A DNA stretch of 64,000 nt from assembly GCA_016802295.1 (NCBI GenBank), contig JAESIW010000137.1, forward strand, positions 5,007,539 through 5,071,538, in the 5' to 3' direction. The stretch is from Brachionus rotundiformis (lineage: Eukaryota > Rotifera > Eurotatoria > Ploima > Brachionidae). The notes beneath the pieces were generated by a model. The model did no database searches. It was not told the DNA's origin and saw nothing but the letters and a program-made list of their open reading frames with translations. The position numbers and the translations under genes were made by a program. Positions 33,701 to 44,752 of this stretch are shown here, one piece after another (position 1 is the first letter of the stretch; every line of letters starts with the position of its first letter).

Positions 33701-34349
33701 CTACTTAATTTATAAACTCTAGATGTATATTTACCTTTCAATGGTTCGATTGTATCGTTGGAAAATGAACTGAAAAAAATATCCAGGCCAGTCTTCTGGG
33801 TTGTGCTCATAATATTAGATTTTTTAGTATTTATTTCGAGTTCATCAAATGAGCTTCTTTCACTAGATGGTGCAAATATGTTTGACTAAATTTTATATTT
33901 AGAAAACTAAAATTTAATAGTTTTTATTTAAAGTACCGCTTGAGGTGTTGGAGTATCTTTAATTTTATCTTCTCTAAAAAATAAATCTATAATTATAATA
34001 ATCAATGAAGAAAAATGGCTCAATAACTTTTTTAAATAAGGTGGTAATTTAGGTTTCTTATCCGTAAAGCTAGATACGCTGCGACTAGAGGAGGGATGAG
34101 GCGCTTTGGGCTCGTTTTTCTTCTTATTAGAATCATTTATCTTTAAAAAAAGAAATTTAAATTAAAAATTAAAAGGATTATAAATTTTAATTCTACCAAA
34201 TTTGTAGAACTTGATGATAAATTAGATCGTTGGGAATAATTTGAAGATTTTTGAACCGATCGATTGGAATTTGATGATTTTGATTTAAATTGTAATCCAT
34301 TTAAACTAAGATTAAGAGGAATAGCACCAGCATCTGACGATTTACTCAT
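30734..34349 (-). CDS. CEP131: Centrosomal protein 131 (CEP131/AZI1)
   Basis: Minus-strand multi-exon gene beginning MSKSSDAGAIPLNLSLNG at 34349 and ending at 30734-30736. The N-terminal third is Ser/Lys/Asn-rich and disordered. An IQ-like motif follows a short helix (NLAAISIQQWFRTILKKRLN). The C-terminal half is a continuous coiled coil with EIQTLINKHKNEIKTLKSVH, FSDRLVFTEEENKRIKLEMA and the closing block CKRADHLEGLLEQQRALM, which matches the conserved C-terminus of CEP131. CEP131 is a centriolar-satellite and ciliary-base protein needed for ciliogenesis and spermiogenesis. Introns are 45-70 bp. The frame on the plus strand near 31109-31587 is a shadow. Confidence 0.88.
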
Positions 34350-35815
34350 TTGGATGTGCTTTTTATTTATGGTCAAGCTTTTTAAAAAATATGTATTTAA
34401 AGAATGATTTTTTTCATAAATACAAAAAATGTCTGTTGCTAGGATACGAAAATGAGAATAATTATTTCTTGCCAAATAAACAGTCTTTCAGATTGATCAA
34501 TTATTAAGAAAAAATTATAATTATAGATAATTTTTTAAAAGACAAATTATATTAAATTTAATTTTAAGAAATTAAAAAATAACTAAAATATTTTTAATCA
34601 AAATAAAACTTGAGAGTATGAAAGAAAAAATCAAAAAAGAAAACAGTAATATGTGAAGAATCAGTAAATTTACTTTAATAAGATTGTTAAGTAATATGTT
34701 AAAAGTATTAATTTAATTTTTATTATTAAAAAATCTTTAATAATCAATTATTTCAATTTGAATGGTTAAGATATTTAATGGACAAGATGATTTCCTCTAA
34801 GTGATAAAATATAAAATATTTTTTCCAAAGTTGAGAGATTAGCTCACATTAATTGCACTTTATTTGATTATTTTCTTGTTAAAGTGTTTACTTTCGAGTT
34901 ATTGTATAATGACAATAGTAAAAACCAGTTCATGAAAAAATTTGAAATACGATTAGATCTTTAATAATAAATTTATTTTATATTAAATGAAAAAAAAAAT
35001 TTGGATCGGAGATAAATAGCATATATCCATTATTACTTTTCTGATTCTTGCTGGAGCCCTAGCTTTCATTTACTTTTTACCATATATTTCTATGGGTACT
35101 CTAATCTGTATCCGATATACTATATATTAAATAAATTATAGTTGAGTTTAAGTATGGACATATATTTGTCTAACTTATATTCGTAAAGTGAACAAAAATT
35201 TTTTGCCTTTTTTATATCTATAACTACATAAAGGACATGTAAGTTAAAGCCTGCAGCTATATTTTTTTATTTTATAAATTTTAATCTTTGCGTTTGTATT
35301 AATCTTAAATAGATAAATAAATATAAATTTAAATAAAAAGATTTTTTATGTAACCATTAAAATTTGTATTTTAGCTTGCACAATCTTCTGTTTGATCAAT
35401 TGTTTTTAAAATGCTCTTCAAAATAAAATCAAAATTTTTAACATTCACAATTTCAAAATTTTTTAAATTGTTTTAGCTCTTTTAAATAATTGGAAAAATT
35501 TTTTTCTAAAACTTTATTGTGTAACTAAATTTTTAATTTTAATTGATAAGTTTTGACAATCAAAAGTAACTTAATACTAAATATGGTTAAATAAATGTTA
35601 TTTAAATTTTAAAATAAAAATTAAAAAAAAATTAATGGTAATAATTTCTTTATACGATTGGCAAACTCGGTTTTCGATATTGTTTTAATGTATCTGAAGC
35701 ACATTCTGTCTCTAAACTGCTCATATTGGTTCTATAATTCGTATTCGATTTCTAATATATTCAAAACAAAATTTTATCTTAAAATTAACTTCTTTGTAGG
35801 TGCGTAATTCTTGGT
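34350..35815. other. AT-rich intergenic region
   Basis: About 1.47 kb between CEP131 and CNBP. Slightly less biased around 35000-35240, but without an exon or RNA gene that can be supported. Confidence 0.45.
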
Positions 35816-36453
35816 TTATGCCACCAGTGATGCACATTTGCTTGCTATGTGTCCCATTGTTCCACAGTTGTAACATTTCGTGTTCATCATTTGTGAACAA
35901 TTTTTGGCTACGTGTCCCACCTTGTAACATCTTTTTTTTGTATTTATTTAAGTTTATTTTTAACATTACTTATTTTATAATTTATAAATTACTTATAACA
36001 AACATCTTTGTCTCTGTTCAAACCTGACTCGGGACAATCTCGCGAAATGTGGCCAGATTTTCCGCAATTGTAGCATGTTCTGTCATCTTCGTTGCTTGTA
36101 TCAGCCAGTTGACAATCTCTTGCTAAATGGCCAGTTTCTTTGCACTTATAGCATGCCTTCACGGTCGCCTGTTGACAGTCTTTTTGTAAATGGCCAACTT
36201 GACCACAGTTGTAACACGAGCCACTTTCGACTTGGTTTTCACATTCCTTGGCCAAATGGCCCATCTTGTTGCACTTATAGCACCTTTCACTTGTTTCCCG
36301 GCAGTCGCGCGCAAAATGACCCCCTCTATTGCATTTGTAGCATCTGGTCGCTGACTTGCTCGATTGCTTTTCTTGAGGACTGCCGCCCGATTGAGGGCAT
36401 TCTCTGGCAAAATTGCCTGGCTTGCGACACTTATAGCAAATGTTTTCACTCAT
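35816..36453 (-). CDS. CNBP: CCHC zinc-knuckle nucleic-acid-binding protein (CNBP-like)
   Basis: Two exons on the minus strand, 36453-35993 and 35930-35816, separated by a 62 bp intron, give about 191 residues. Eight knuckles of the form CYxC-x4-H-x4-C follow one another: CYKCNRGGHFARDC, CYKCNKMGHLAKEC, CYNCGQVGHLQKDC, CYKCKETGHLARDC, CYNCGKSGHISRDC, CYKCYKVGHVAKNC and CYNCGTMGHIASKC, preceded by CYKCRKPGNFAREC, in which the zinc His is Asn. The intron splits the seventh knuckle between its Cys residues; joining the exons restores a perfect motif, which confirms the splice. CNBP proteins bind single-stranded DNA and RNA and influence translation. The RGG segment between knuckles 1 and 2 of vertebrate CNBP is absent here. 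Frames on the other strand are shadows. Confidence 0.93.
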
Positions 36454-37288
36454 TTTTTATCTAATTAAAATTTAAAAAATAAAATAAAATCTAGAATCTA
36501 AAATTCGGCTCCCTATTTATAACCGGAAGCGTCTTATTTTTAGAATCGGGGTAATTTATTTTATGAGATAAATATTCGTATCAAGAAATGATTCATTTGC
36601 GTTTTTTGCATGCAAAAACAAAATTTTAATTAAACCAAAGAATAAAGAACAATTGAAAGAAATTGCAAAATGAAATTTCAAGATGTGAACGTTTAGCATG
36701 AGTGTTTTACTTGGTTTGAATTCCATCTAAGCTTCATTTAATAAAAAAATTTGCTCTAAAGGTCCCCATAAAGTTATACATGCAGGAATAGTGCGTTGTT
36801 TATATGAACCAAATTCAAGTGAAATTAATTTCAACTAAATGAAAAATTTATAATATCAAATGTAATTTAACAAATGATATTAAGCTTTATAAAGTCTGAA
36901 CATGTTTTGGCTTATACTTATTTTTTTAGTTTTAAAAAAAACACTTTTTAAGTACTGATTTTTAAATTGTCATTTTATTCTATTCATTTGTTGTGAGGAC
37001 ATGGTCATTTTTTGGCCTAAACCAACAAGAAATAATAGTGCAAAATATTCTAAAATTACAATAATTTAGCTAAGAATTATTTTTTAAATGCTAATTTAGT
37101 GTACTTTAATTATTTTTAGAGCAATAAGCGTTCAACTGAATTAAACCAAAAGTTAAACATGTTTTGCCAGCAAGCAAAATTAATTTCTGAGCATAAAATA
37201 GATATTATTTTAAAAGAAAAATTTCCAATTTATTATAAATAGAGCATAATTTTTTGAAAATTAATTAATTAGTAAAAATAACTTAAAA
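36454..37288. other. Divergent intergenic region CNBP / RTF2
   Basis: About 835 bp between divergent CNBP and RTF2. The stretch just upstream of CNBP (about 36500-36560) is less AT-rich and probably contains the CNBP promoter or 5' UTR. No motif is assigned. Confidence 0.4.
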
Positions 37289-38113
37289 ATGGGTTGTGAT
37301 GGAGGAACAATACCCAAAAGGGATGAGCTGGTCAGAACAAAAAAGAAGAAAATAGAGGCTTCTAAGGAAGTTAAAGCAGGGGCTCGATGGAACTATTGTC
37401 ACTTAAGTCAGCTTCCGTTGCAAAAACCAGTGGTAGTCGACCATTTAGGAAACTTGTACAATAAGGATAAGTTAATAGAATACATGCTTGATAGAACCAA
37501 ATATGAAAATGGGCCTGGGTACATTAAGAATCTTAAGGATATAAAAGAGTTATCTTTGACCCCGAATCCAAGCTATGATTCGAATAAACGAGAAAATGGC
37601 GATGAATCCAACACAATCAACAAGACTCAATGGATTTGCAGCATCACTGGTCTTGAAATGAATGGTTCTTTTAAATTTTTTTGTGTGTTTTCTTGTGGAT
37701 GTGTGTTTTCTGAACGTGCTTACAAATCGATTAACTCAAGTAGCCTAAAATGCATTCGGTGTGAAAAGCCCTACACCGAAAATGACTTGATAATCATCAA
37801 CCCAACTGAGGAAGAGTTGGAACTTAACATAAAAAAAATGAAAGCTCGCAAAGAAGCAATTGCCAAGTCAAAAGCTGAAAAAACAAAAGTATCCATCAAA
37901 GAAAGCGAAAAATTATCTGAAGCTGGCACATCGACCAAAACAAAGCGTTCGATTGAATCCAATTCCAAGACAAGCGAGCAAGCAAAAAAGGCTAAAAGCA
38001 TTCAAGATGATCCAAATGCAAGTGATGTTTACAAATCAATATTTAATACATGTGATAAAGCTAAAAATCAACAAAAAGCACATTGGGTTACATTTAATCC
38101 GTTGTATAATTAA
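37289..38113 (+). CDS. RTF2: Replication termination factor 2 (RTF2)
   Basis: Single-exon frame of 274 residues with the universal RTF2 start MGCDGGTIPKRDELVRTKKK. A first zinc-finger/U-box-like half follows: WNYCHLSQLPLQKPVVVDHL, then NLYNKDKLIEYML. The second, RING-like half has WICSITGLEMNG, FCVFSCGCVFSERA, KCIRCEKPYTENDLIIINP. The C-terminus is Lys/Ser-rich and disordered and ends with a short conserved tail (SDVYKSIFNTCDKA). RTF2 proteins act at stalled replication forks and are removed by DDI1/2 and the proteasome in vertebrates. Length and order match the family. Opposite-strand and alternate-frame ORFs are shadows. Confidence 0.95.
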   Translation: MGCDGGTIPKRDELVRTKKKKIEASKEVKAGARWNYCHLSQLPLQKPVVVDHLGNLYNKDKLIEYMLDRTKYENGPGYIKNLKDIKELSLTPNPSYDSNKRENGDESNTINKTQWICSITGLEMNGSFKFFCVFSCGCVFSERAYKSINSSSLKCIRCEKPYTENDLIIINPTEEELELNIKKMKARKEAIAKSKAEKTKVSIKESEKLSEAGTSTKTKRSIESNSKTSEQAKKAKSIQDDPNASDVYKSIFNTCDKAKNQQKAHWVTFNPLYN

Positions 38114-38276
38114 GTTTTTGTATAAATAGTTTTGGGCTAGTTAAAATATTATTAATATATATTGTTTTAATAAATTTTTCTAAAAATATTATGATAAATT
38201 TTTGTTTGCTTTAATCTCATAATTTTTCTTCAGATTGTCAATTTTTTTTAATAATATTAGAACCCAAAAGTTTATT

Positions 38277-38341
38277 GCCCGCTGAGGTCATTGACTCGGA
38301 TTCCAAGGAGATCGCCTTCGCAAGCTTGCTTGCCGTGGCTT
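38277..38341. other. Isolated GC-rich island
   Basis: About 65 bp with well over half G+C, sitting in DNA of about one fifth G+C, 160 bp downstream of RTF2 and 60 bp before the foldback element. It contains the perfect palindrome GCAAGCTTGC. One frame is open (AEVIDSDSKEIAFASLLAVA) to a stop at about 38360, but I see no family match. It may be a structured RNA, a divergent exon or a foreign fragment. Confidence 0.4.
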
Positions 38342-38401
38342 ATTATGAGTATTATTAATATTTTTATTATTAAGTAAAAAAATCTTAAAATATTCACGCT
38401 C

Positions 38402-38727
38402 AGTGAAATTTGGTATAGAAGAACAAAACAAATAATCAAAATATCAAATATAAATTTTTTTGGAAAAGTTTAAAACTGGTGCTGAAAATGCAATATGGTA
38501 CAACATTCAAAGTTTGCTAATGCTGTGTAAAAACTCTGCAAAATTCACTGCGCTCAAAAATAATAAATTTAATTTTTGCCAAATTTGCGAAGTTCTCCAA
38601 GTATGCTGTAAAAATGCAATTGATATGTTGCACCATATTGCATTTTCTGGATCAGTTTTAAACTTTTTCAAAAATGTTATAATATATTTTTAATGATTTG
38701 TAATATTCTACTATATCAGATTTCACA
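38402..38727. repeat. Foldback (long inverted repeat) element, ~325 bp
   Basis: The left half (about 38402-38560) pairs imperfectly with the reverse complement of the right half (about 38570-38727). The outer arm starts GTGAAATTTGGTATAG on the left and GTGAAATCTGATATAG on the right. A core arm of 45 bp around AGTTTAAAACT and GAAAATGCAATATGG differs at only about five positions. The centre near 38555-38580 is itself palindromic. This is the layout of a foldback or MITE element or of a long-hairpin RNA gene. The open frame across 38460-38693 is a by-product. Confidence 0.65.
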
Positions 38728-38917
38728 AAACTAAATATTCAATATCAAAATTAAGTTTATAAAAAATATTAAGAGTAAAATTAGGCCACAATAATATATA
38801 ATATATCGATTTTACAAAAAATATTTCAAAAAATAATTTAGTTAATTCAAAAATTGTATTTAAAAATAATTTATTCTAGTTAATTTACAATTGAAAATTT
38901 AATGGAAGCATTTTGAT

Positions 38918-39592
38918 CTAAAGCGTCTTTAACAGATTTAGCATTTCTGTATTTATCCTAATACCATCCAATTTTGAAGTTAATGAGCCAAAATCAGCAC
39001 ATTCAATTTTATCTTTTTGATATTCTGGTAAATCTATAGTATCTTCGGTTCTAAACGAAAAAGAAATAGATTAAAATAATTGCTAAAAAATAAACATAAA
39101 TACACAAATTGATCGTAAAAAACTCTTTCGGACAAAGCTGCAAGTCCAATAAACAATTGAAGGTTAATTCTTTTATCCTCATCAAGACAAACTAAGTCAA
39201 TCAATTGATCAATGTGATTTTTATTAATACTTTTCATATGAACCTCAATTAAACATTCTTCAAAAATCTAATAAAAATTCTTTATAGATTATATAGCTTT
39301 ACTTCAAAATTTTTACTTTCATATCAATAAAATCTTCTTTGTCATTTTTTATCTTATATTTATCAAATATTCGTTTATACAAATTTTTTCGGCGATCGTT
39401 TACCTTGCAATACTTTTCCAGATAGCTAGCTGGAGTCATTATTTCAAATTGTTTCATATCAATTGGTAATTCAAATCTGCACACATTTTTGGACAAAGCC
39501 AATCGACCAATATTGTTAATGGCTTTGGTATCTCGATGATTGTTGAAATTCGAAAATTCTTCTTTTCTATCGTAATTTTCTGAATCCATCAC
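38918..39592 (-). CDS. Unrecognised protein with EF-hand-like helices
   Basis: Three minus-strand exons give about 195 residues. The first runs from 39592 to FIDMK, then splices to IFEECLIEVHMKSINKNHID and finally to TEDTIDLPEYQKDKIECADF. The stop is at 38918-38920. The N-terminal half has LPIDMKQFEIMTPASYLEKY followed by NDRRKNLYKRIFDKYKIKND, where a helix runs into a possible EF-hand-like loop. The C-terminal half has INLQLFIGLAALSERVFYDQ. Phases agree when the first donor is placed directly after the ATGAAA of FIDMK. No membrane segment. A calmodulin-like ciliary or cytosolic protein is possible; I do not recognise the family. Confidence 0.55.
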
Positions 39593-41040
39593 AAATGAGG
39601 CCTTAATTTCTGTCGACTTTAATTAATGTTAAAAATTAAAATTTTAAAAAATGTCACATGAAATTAAAGTCTCAACTCTTAGCAAGTTTTATTTACATTA
39701 GCTGTAATTATACGAATTCTAAAAAAAATTTAAAATTAAAATATTAAAAATTCAATAACCAAGGTGATTTTATTGATCTTGTTTTTTATTTAGTGTTTAA
39801 GTTATATAATAATTTTAATGTCTGTCTATTTAATAAAGGTAATTTTTTTAATTTATTCAAAGTAAATTACACTTGATGTAAATTTCTTATAGACATTGTC
39901 TCAAGTAGGATAAATGTATATTTGTCTAAAATAAAAAATAACTGGAAAAAATTTATTTTTAGAATAAATTTAATTTAAAAATTCTAAATTAGCAAACGCT
40001 TTTAAATGACTTTTCATTTTATTTTGGAACTATCAGTTTATAAGATTAAGTCGGAAAAATTTATCTTATCGAAGTAAAATTTAAATTACATTAATGACAT
40101 ATGACTAGAATCAGGGATAGTATTAACTAAGAAATACTTTTTATTCAAAATTTATTACACAAGTTTGTTACATCAAAATAAAAACTAAAATAAATCAAAT
40201 AGTTAAACTTTAATTAAAGTTTATTTGAAAAATTAAAACCCTATCAAGTTTTTACTTAATTATATGTTCAGTTTTTTTTGAGTATGAAATCAAAAAATCG
40301 TATCAAAAATTCTTTGAAACAAAAAATTTGAAAAAAAAGAATCTTTATAAATTTAAAGCAACCAATCTTGACCATATATTTTTCGCACTTGTGAAATTAA
40401 TTGTGAAATAGTATCACTAAGGAAAAAATTAATTGATTATAACTTTTAACAGAATATTTTTGTAAATAAATTTTATTTAAATTTATTTCTTTATTTCTCT
40501 TTCTCATTCAAGCTTTTGACAAAGAGAATTTTTCAAAGTTTTCTTTTTTGAGTTTATTTTGGTATACTTTGATTTTTCAATTTTACTTATAAACATTAAT
40601 ATTATCCTTTAAAAAGAGCTTTTTTTCAAAATTAACAAGATAAACCTTCATTGATTAATTATTGGAAGCCAATTTATGCTATGACTATTAAGATAATAAA
40701 GATTTTAATTTTATTTTAATAATAAAAATATGTGAAAAATAAAAATAATAATTCTTACACACAGAATAAAATATAAATGCACCTTTAAAATAGTTACACA
40801 AACCAAATCAAAGATTTTCAAAATTATTAAATCTCAATCAAATAAACAATTTGTCAAAAAACGGATCCATTCGGAAAAAAGTCTATTTTAACCTAAATAT
40901 CTAGCTAGCATCAATAAAAAATAAAAAAGTGATCTGAAGCATTTTGTTCATAAAATTTACATTTGTAATAAGAATGTAAAAGTTGATGCTTTCAAAGGCA
41001 AAATTTGGTAACCGAGCCATGTTCTTGCCTTAACCGGAAT
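39593..41040. other. AT-rich intergenic region
   Basis: About 1.45 kb upstream of the 38918-39592 gene and downstream of cytohesin. No exon, RNA or repeat could be supported. Confidence 0.45.
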
Positions 41041-42634
41041 TTATTTAGCTAAAACTTTTCTCTTATTATTCGTGGTATTCATTAGCGGATTTTCACTAAT
41101 GCAATCGCGAATTTTTTTGATCCATTCATTTTTATCTTCGCCATTAATTGCCGACATTCTGTACACAGCATGATTACCAACTTGAAAAAAATTTGAGTGT
41201 TCTTTATTCCTTAATCTTTTAAATTATCAATCACCTTCAATAACTTTTCCTTCCGAATCGTGTTTGCAAGCTTTTATCTTGTCATTCGTTGTTGAGTATA
41301 TTTCAAAACAGAATTGTTTGGTTTTGTCATCAACTTCTCTTACATTTACATTTTCTAGGGGAATGATGCCTCGAGGTTCCTTGTCCTTTCAAAAAATGAA
41401 TTCAGATAAGTCCAAATTAGTGCAAAAATTTACCGCAGTCAGCTCAAAATAATAGAGACAGCCATCATTTAAAATAAACCAGCGTCGTTTCCAAGTTTTA
41501 TACCGTCCACCTTGCTTCCATAGCCAGCCCTCTCGGATTGGATTCAAAAAAGTCAGCATAAAGTCGTTACCTTCATCAACAGGTATTTTAAAAGGCTCTT
41601 TTTTTATGCTACTATAACATTCCTTGAGCATTGACTCCTGGATTTCATTTTTGGAAGCCTCTTTGCACATTTTAAGAAAAACATCTAAAGTTTGCTTATC
41701 TTTTACATTTGGGTTATGTAAATTTGTATTCAACATTATAATGGCAAATGAGACAACGTAGCAGGTTTCGGGATCAGTGAAAACACCTGGATTGCATTCG
41801 CAAAATCGCTGAGAAAAACAATCCATCATGCGGTCAATTTTTTGAGCTTCGCCAGGAAGCCGAAAGCTCCACAGAAAATCTCTATGGAAAAAATTTAACA
41901 TATTTTTAAGTAATGTTGTAATTTTACCAACCTTAAGGCGTCGACGATTGTTTTATTTTTAAAATCATGTAGTTCGACAAATTTTTTTAACACCATCATA
42001 TTAAAATCAATCCTTAATTTTATTTTATTTAAATAAATCTAATTGTATGTATTTATTTATTCAATAATTTTTACTTTTCTCCTAAATAGTCACCAATTGA
42101 TGTTTTGTTTAATCCCTCACCATTAAAAAAAAATTGAGCTATTGCTTCATGAGTATTTTCAACAAGATTATTTTCAATCAAAAACTCCATTCCTTTTTTT
42201 GGATCCATATTAAACTTTTTTTTACCAAGAGAGACTTGACGTAATTTTGGTTGATTTTTACTTCAAATTAAAATGATAATTAAATTCCTTGATGATCTTA
42301 AAGGGAAAAATACTTTTCATTTTCTGAGACTCCGATTTGTTCAATTTCAAATTGTACTTCTGTAAGTTCATCTTCCAATTCCTTTAAGAAAACAATCATT
42401 TTTTTTTAAATAATTAATTTAAATATTACTTTGATTTCATTTAGCAAATTTTCTTTGAAAAGAAAAATATTTTCAAGAGTCTCTCGGTCGTCAGATGTTA
42501 GATTTGGATGAAGAAAAAGATGTGGGTTTTCTAAATGGAATTTTTGTTTATTTCGTTTAAAATAAAAATTTATTTGTTTAAAAACCTTTCATAAATTTGG
42601 TAAAGTTATCTGCTTCCATTAAATTTATTTTCAT
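41041..42634 (-). CDS. CYTH: Cytohesin (ARF guanine-nucleotide exchange factor)
   Basis: Minus-strand multi-exon gene starting MKINLMEADNFTKF at 42634 (a second in-frame Met is at 42619) and ending PLMNTTNNKRKVLAK at 41041. After an N-terminal coiled coil (ENLLNEIKELEDELTEVQFE) comes the Sec7 domain: FNMDPKKGMEFLIENNLV, AIAQFFFNGEGLNKTSIGDY, FLWSFRLPGEAQKIDRMMDC with the catalytic glutamate in LPGEAQKI, and YVVSFAIIMLNTNLHNPNVK. A PH domain follows (REGWLWKQGGRYKTWKRRWF, LNDGCLYYFELTA). It ends in a basic polybasic tail. Cytohesins activate ARF1/ARF6 at the plasma membrane, where the PH domain binds phosphoinositides. Length (~400 aa) and order are standard. Confidence 0.93.
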
Positions 42635-44752
42635 CAAATTAAATTGATTGCTTGTTTTGAATAAAAATTACAAATTTCATCTTTTTTGGATAAAAGGACA
42701 AATTACAAAAGTTATGAGTAAGTTAAAATCGTTGGGTTCTAATATTCATATGGACTTAATTTATAAAGGAAAAATGGGTCTCATTTGAATTGGCTTCATA
42801 AATTTTAAAAAAATATTTAAATTTTGGTATTTAATTAAGAACGAAATATGAATGTAAAATCGGCCTCTATAACAATTAATTTAATTTTTTTACAAATAAA
42901 AAATTAAAATTTTTTGCTAATTTTTAATGAAAAAAATATTTTATTTTTTTATTTTTACAGCTTATTCATAAATTTTATGTTTTATTTTGTTGTTATTTTG
43001 TTCAAAAAATATGCAAGCAACTTGTGTATATTTTAATACTTATTGCTACTTAATTAGAATGTATTGTCAAAATTTTTGAAACAAATTTCAAAACGAAAAT
43101 AACTTTTTTTCAATTTTTCGAAAACCTTTTCTAAGGCTTAATTTTTTTTTAATTCATATTATTTAGCCAGCTTATTTACATATTTAGATATTTTTTAATT
43201 GAATAAATTAATTTGAGGAACAATTTTAGTCTTATTACTGAACTAAAAAATAATTTAGTTTGTGTTAGATAAATAGATTCCGGCGAGAATTACAGAATGT
43301 CTTTGAATTCTCCTGTCTCTTGGATAATATCACATTATTTGTTAGATAACATTTCTGAATTAGAATGAGATAAAAAAAATGCGCTTTTTTATAAGATATT
43401 TTTATAAAGCTTCCTTTTAAATGATGTTAACTGAATTTATTAATTTTATAAATTTTTATTTAAATAAGGAGTATTGTATTCTATTTGATATTTATTTCAA
43501 AGTTTTCTTTTGAGAAACTTATTCTACTAATTGATAATTGCTCAAGAAGGGTAATTAATTTCTGCTTAATTTCACCATTAGATATAAGATTATGAAGAAA
43601 TTTATTAATTTTTATTAAGACCGAGAGATAGGAGACTTTTCAGTGCCGAATTATAACGCTATTAGTAGATTAATTTAAATTTTTTTGTTTAATTTAGTTT
43701 TTACAATTGTTAATTTAAATAATTATATAAAATTAGAAACAGATTAGAAAAAAAAAGTTTTTGTATTTAATTTGTATTTACTTGGTCAAAAATTTTATTA
43801 AATCACATTTATATCTAGATAACAGCTTAAGTCTGTAATCTTGACAGTTTTGTGGTTAAGATATGGAGTGTTTTTGAGTTGTTTCTGTGGGTGTTAGAAC
43901 CAGATAGTCATTGATTTCATGAGCAATTAATTCATGATTCTAACTTATAGCAATAAATTTAAAAACATAGTAAGTAAAATTAATTTTATACTTTTTTTAT
44001 ATATAAAAAAACAGAATATCGTATTCAATCTTTTCTGAAGGATTTTCACAATTTTGTTTCGAATTCTCAATTTAGATAAAAGATCGGATAAAAAAATACA
44101 TTTAGTACTAAAAATTTCTAAAGAATAAACTAAAATGATTTAACTTAATTTTGACAATTAATTTCAGAAATTCAACCAGCTTAAGCCTAACATTAGGTAG
44201 TCAAATGTAGGGGTGGGAAACTGATTCGATTTCGTTTTGTCCTAAACCGATTATGACAGGAATAAAAAGAAAATTTTTAATCAAAAAACTTTTTTTTTTA
44301 TAAATTTTAAATTTTATCAATTAAACAATTAAGAAAAGTTCAATTTTTATCAGAAAATTTTTTTTTCTTAAATTTTCTGCTACTCAAGATTGAACCGGTA
44401 TCAAATTCGAATCGATTTCCGACCCCTAGTAAAAAGAGAATGAACTTCTAAGACAAAAAATTGGACATTGTCCTAGCAAAACATTTTGTTAATAAAGAAT
44501 TTTGCTAAAATTTCTTAAACCCCTAAGTAGAGACACTACCAAATACTCTAGTTTTAAAGATTTAATTTATTTTATCATCATAATTAGACACAAATATAAT
44601 TTTTATGTATGCCCATTCTGCTTAGATTTTAAAATTCAATTTACATTTTCCTATTCAAGATAATTATTTATATATTTTTATTAAAATATTGGATTATTGA
44701 GTTCTAGTCCTGGCGATTTGATAAAATTCACGAACTAATTAGTCCAAATAAA
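42635..44752. other. Divergent intergenic region with one MITE
   Basis: About 2.1 kb between cytohesin and KMT2C/D, very AT-rich. It contains the hAT-like MITE at 44208-44428 and no supported exon. Confidence 0.5.
44208..44428. mobile_element. hAT-type MITE (non-autonomous DNA transposon)
   Basis: A 221 bp AT-rich element with terminal inverted repeats. The left end is TAGGGGTGGGAAACTGATTC and the right end, reverse-complemented, is TAGGGGTCGGAAATCGATTC (17 of 20 identical). The TAGGGGTGGG start is typical of hAT superfamily ends. The flanking 8-mers GTCAAATG (44200-44207) and GTAAAAAG (44429-44436) match at six of eight positions, as expected for a decayed 8 bp hAT target duplication. There is no internal coding capacity. 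It lies about 325 bp upstream of the KMT2C/D start codon. Confidence 0.7.

Noticed and set aside
35721..36464. Cys-rich frames on both strands at the CNBP locus
   Set aside because: Only the minus-strand frame has CCHC spacing; the others are by-products of the repeated Cys/His codons.
38277..38341. Reading the GC-rich island as a spliced-leader RNA because of GGCTTATTA
   Set aside because: The match to the known rotifer leader ends after nine bases and there is no GT donor at the right place.
38460..38693. 77-codon plus-strand open frame
   Set aside because: It spans both arms of the foldback palindrome and shows no protein motif; better explained by the repeat.
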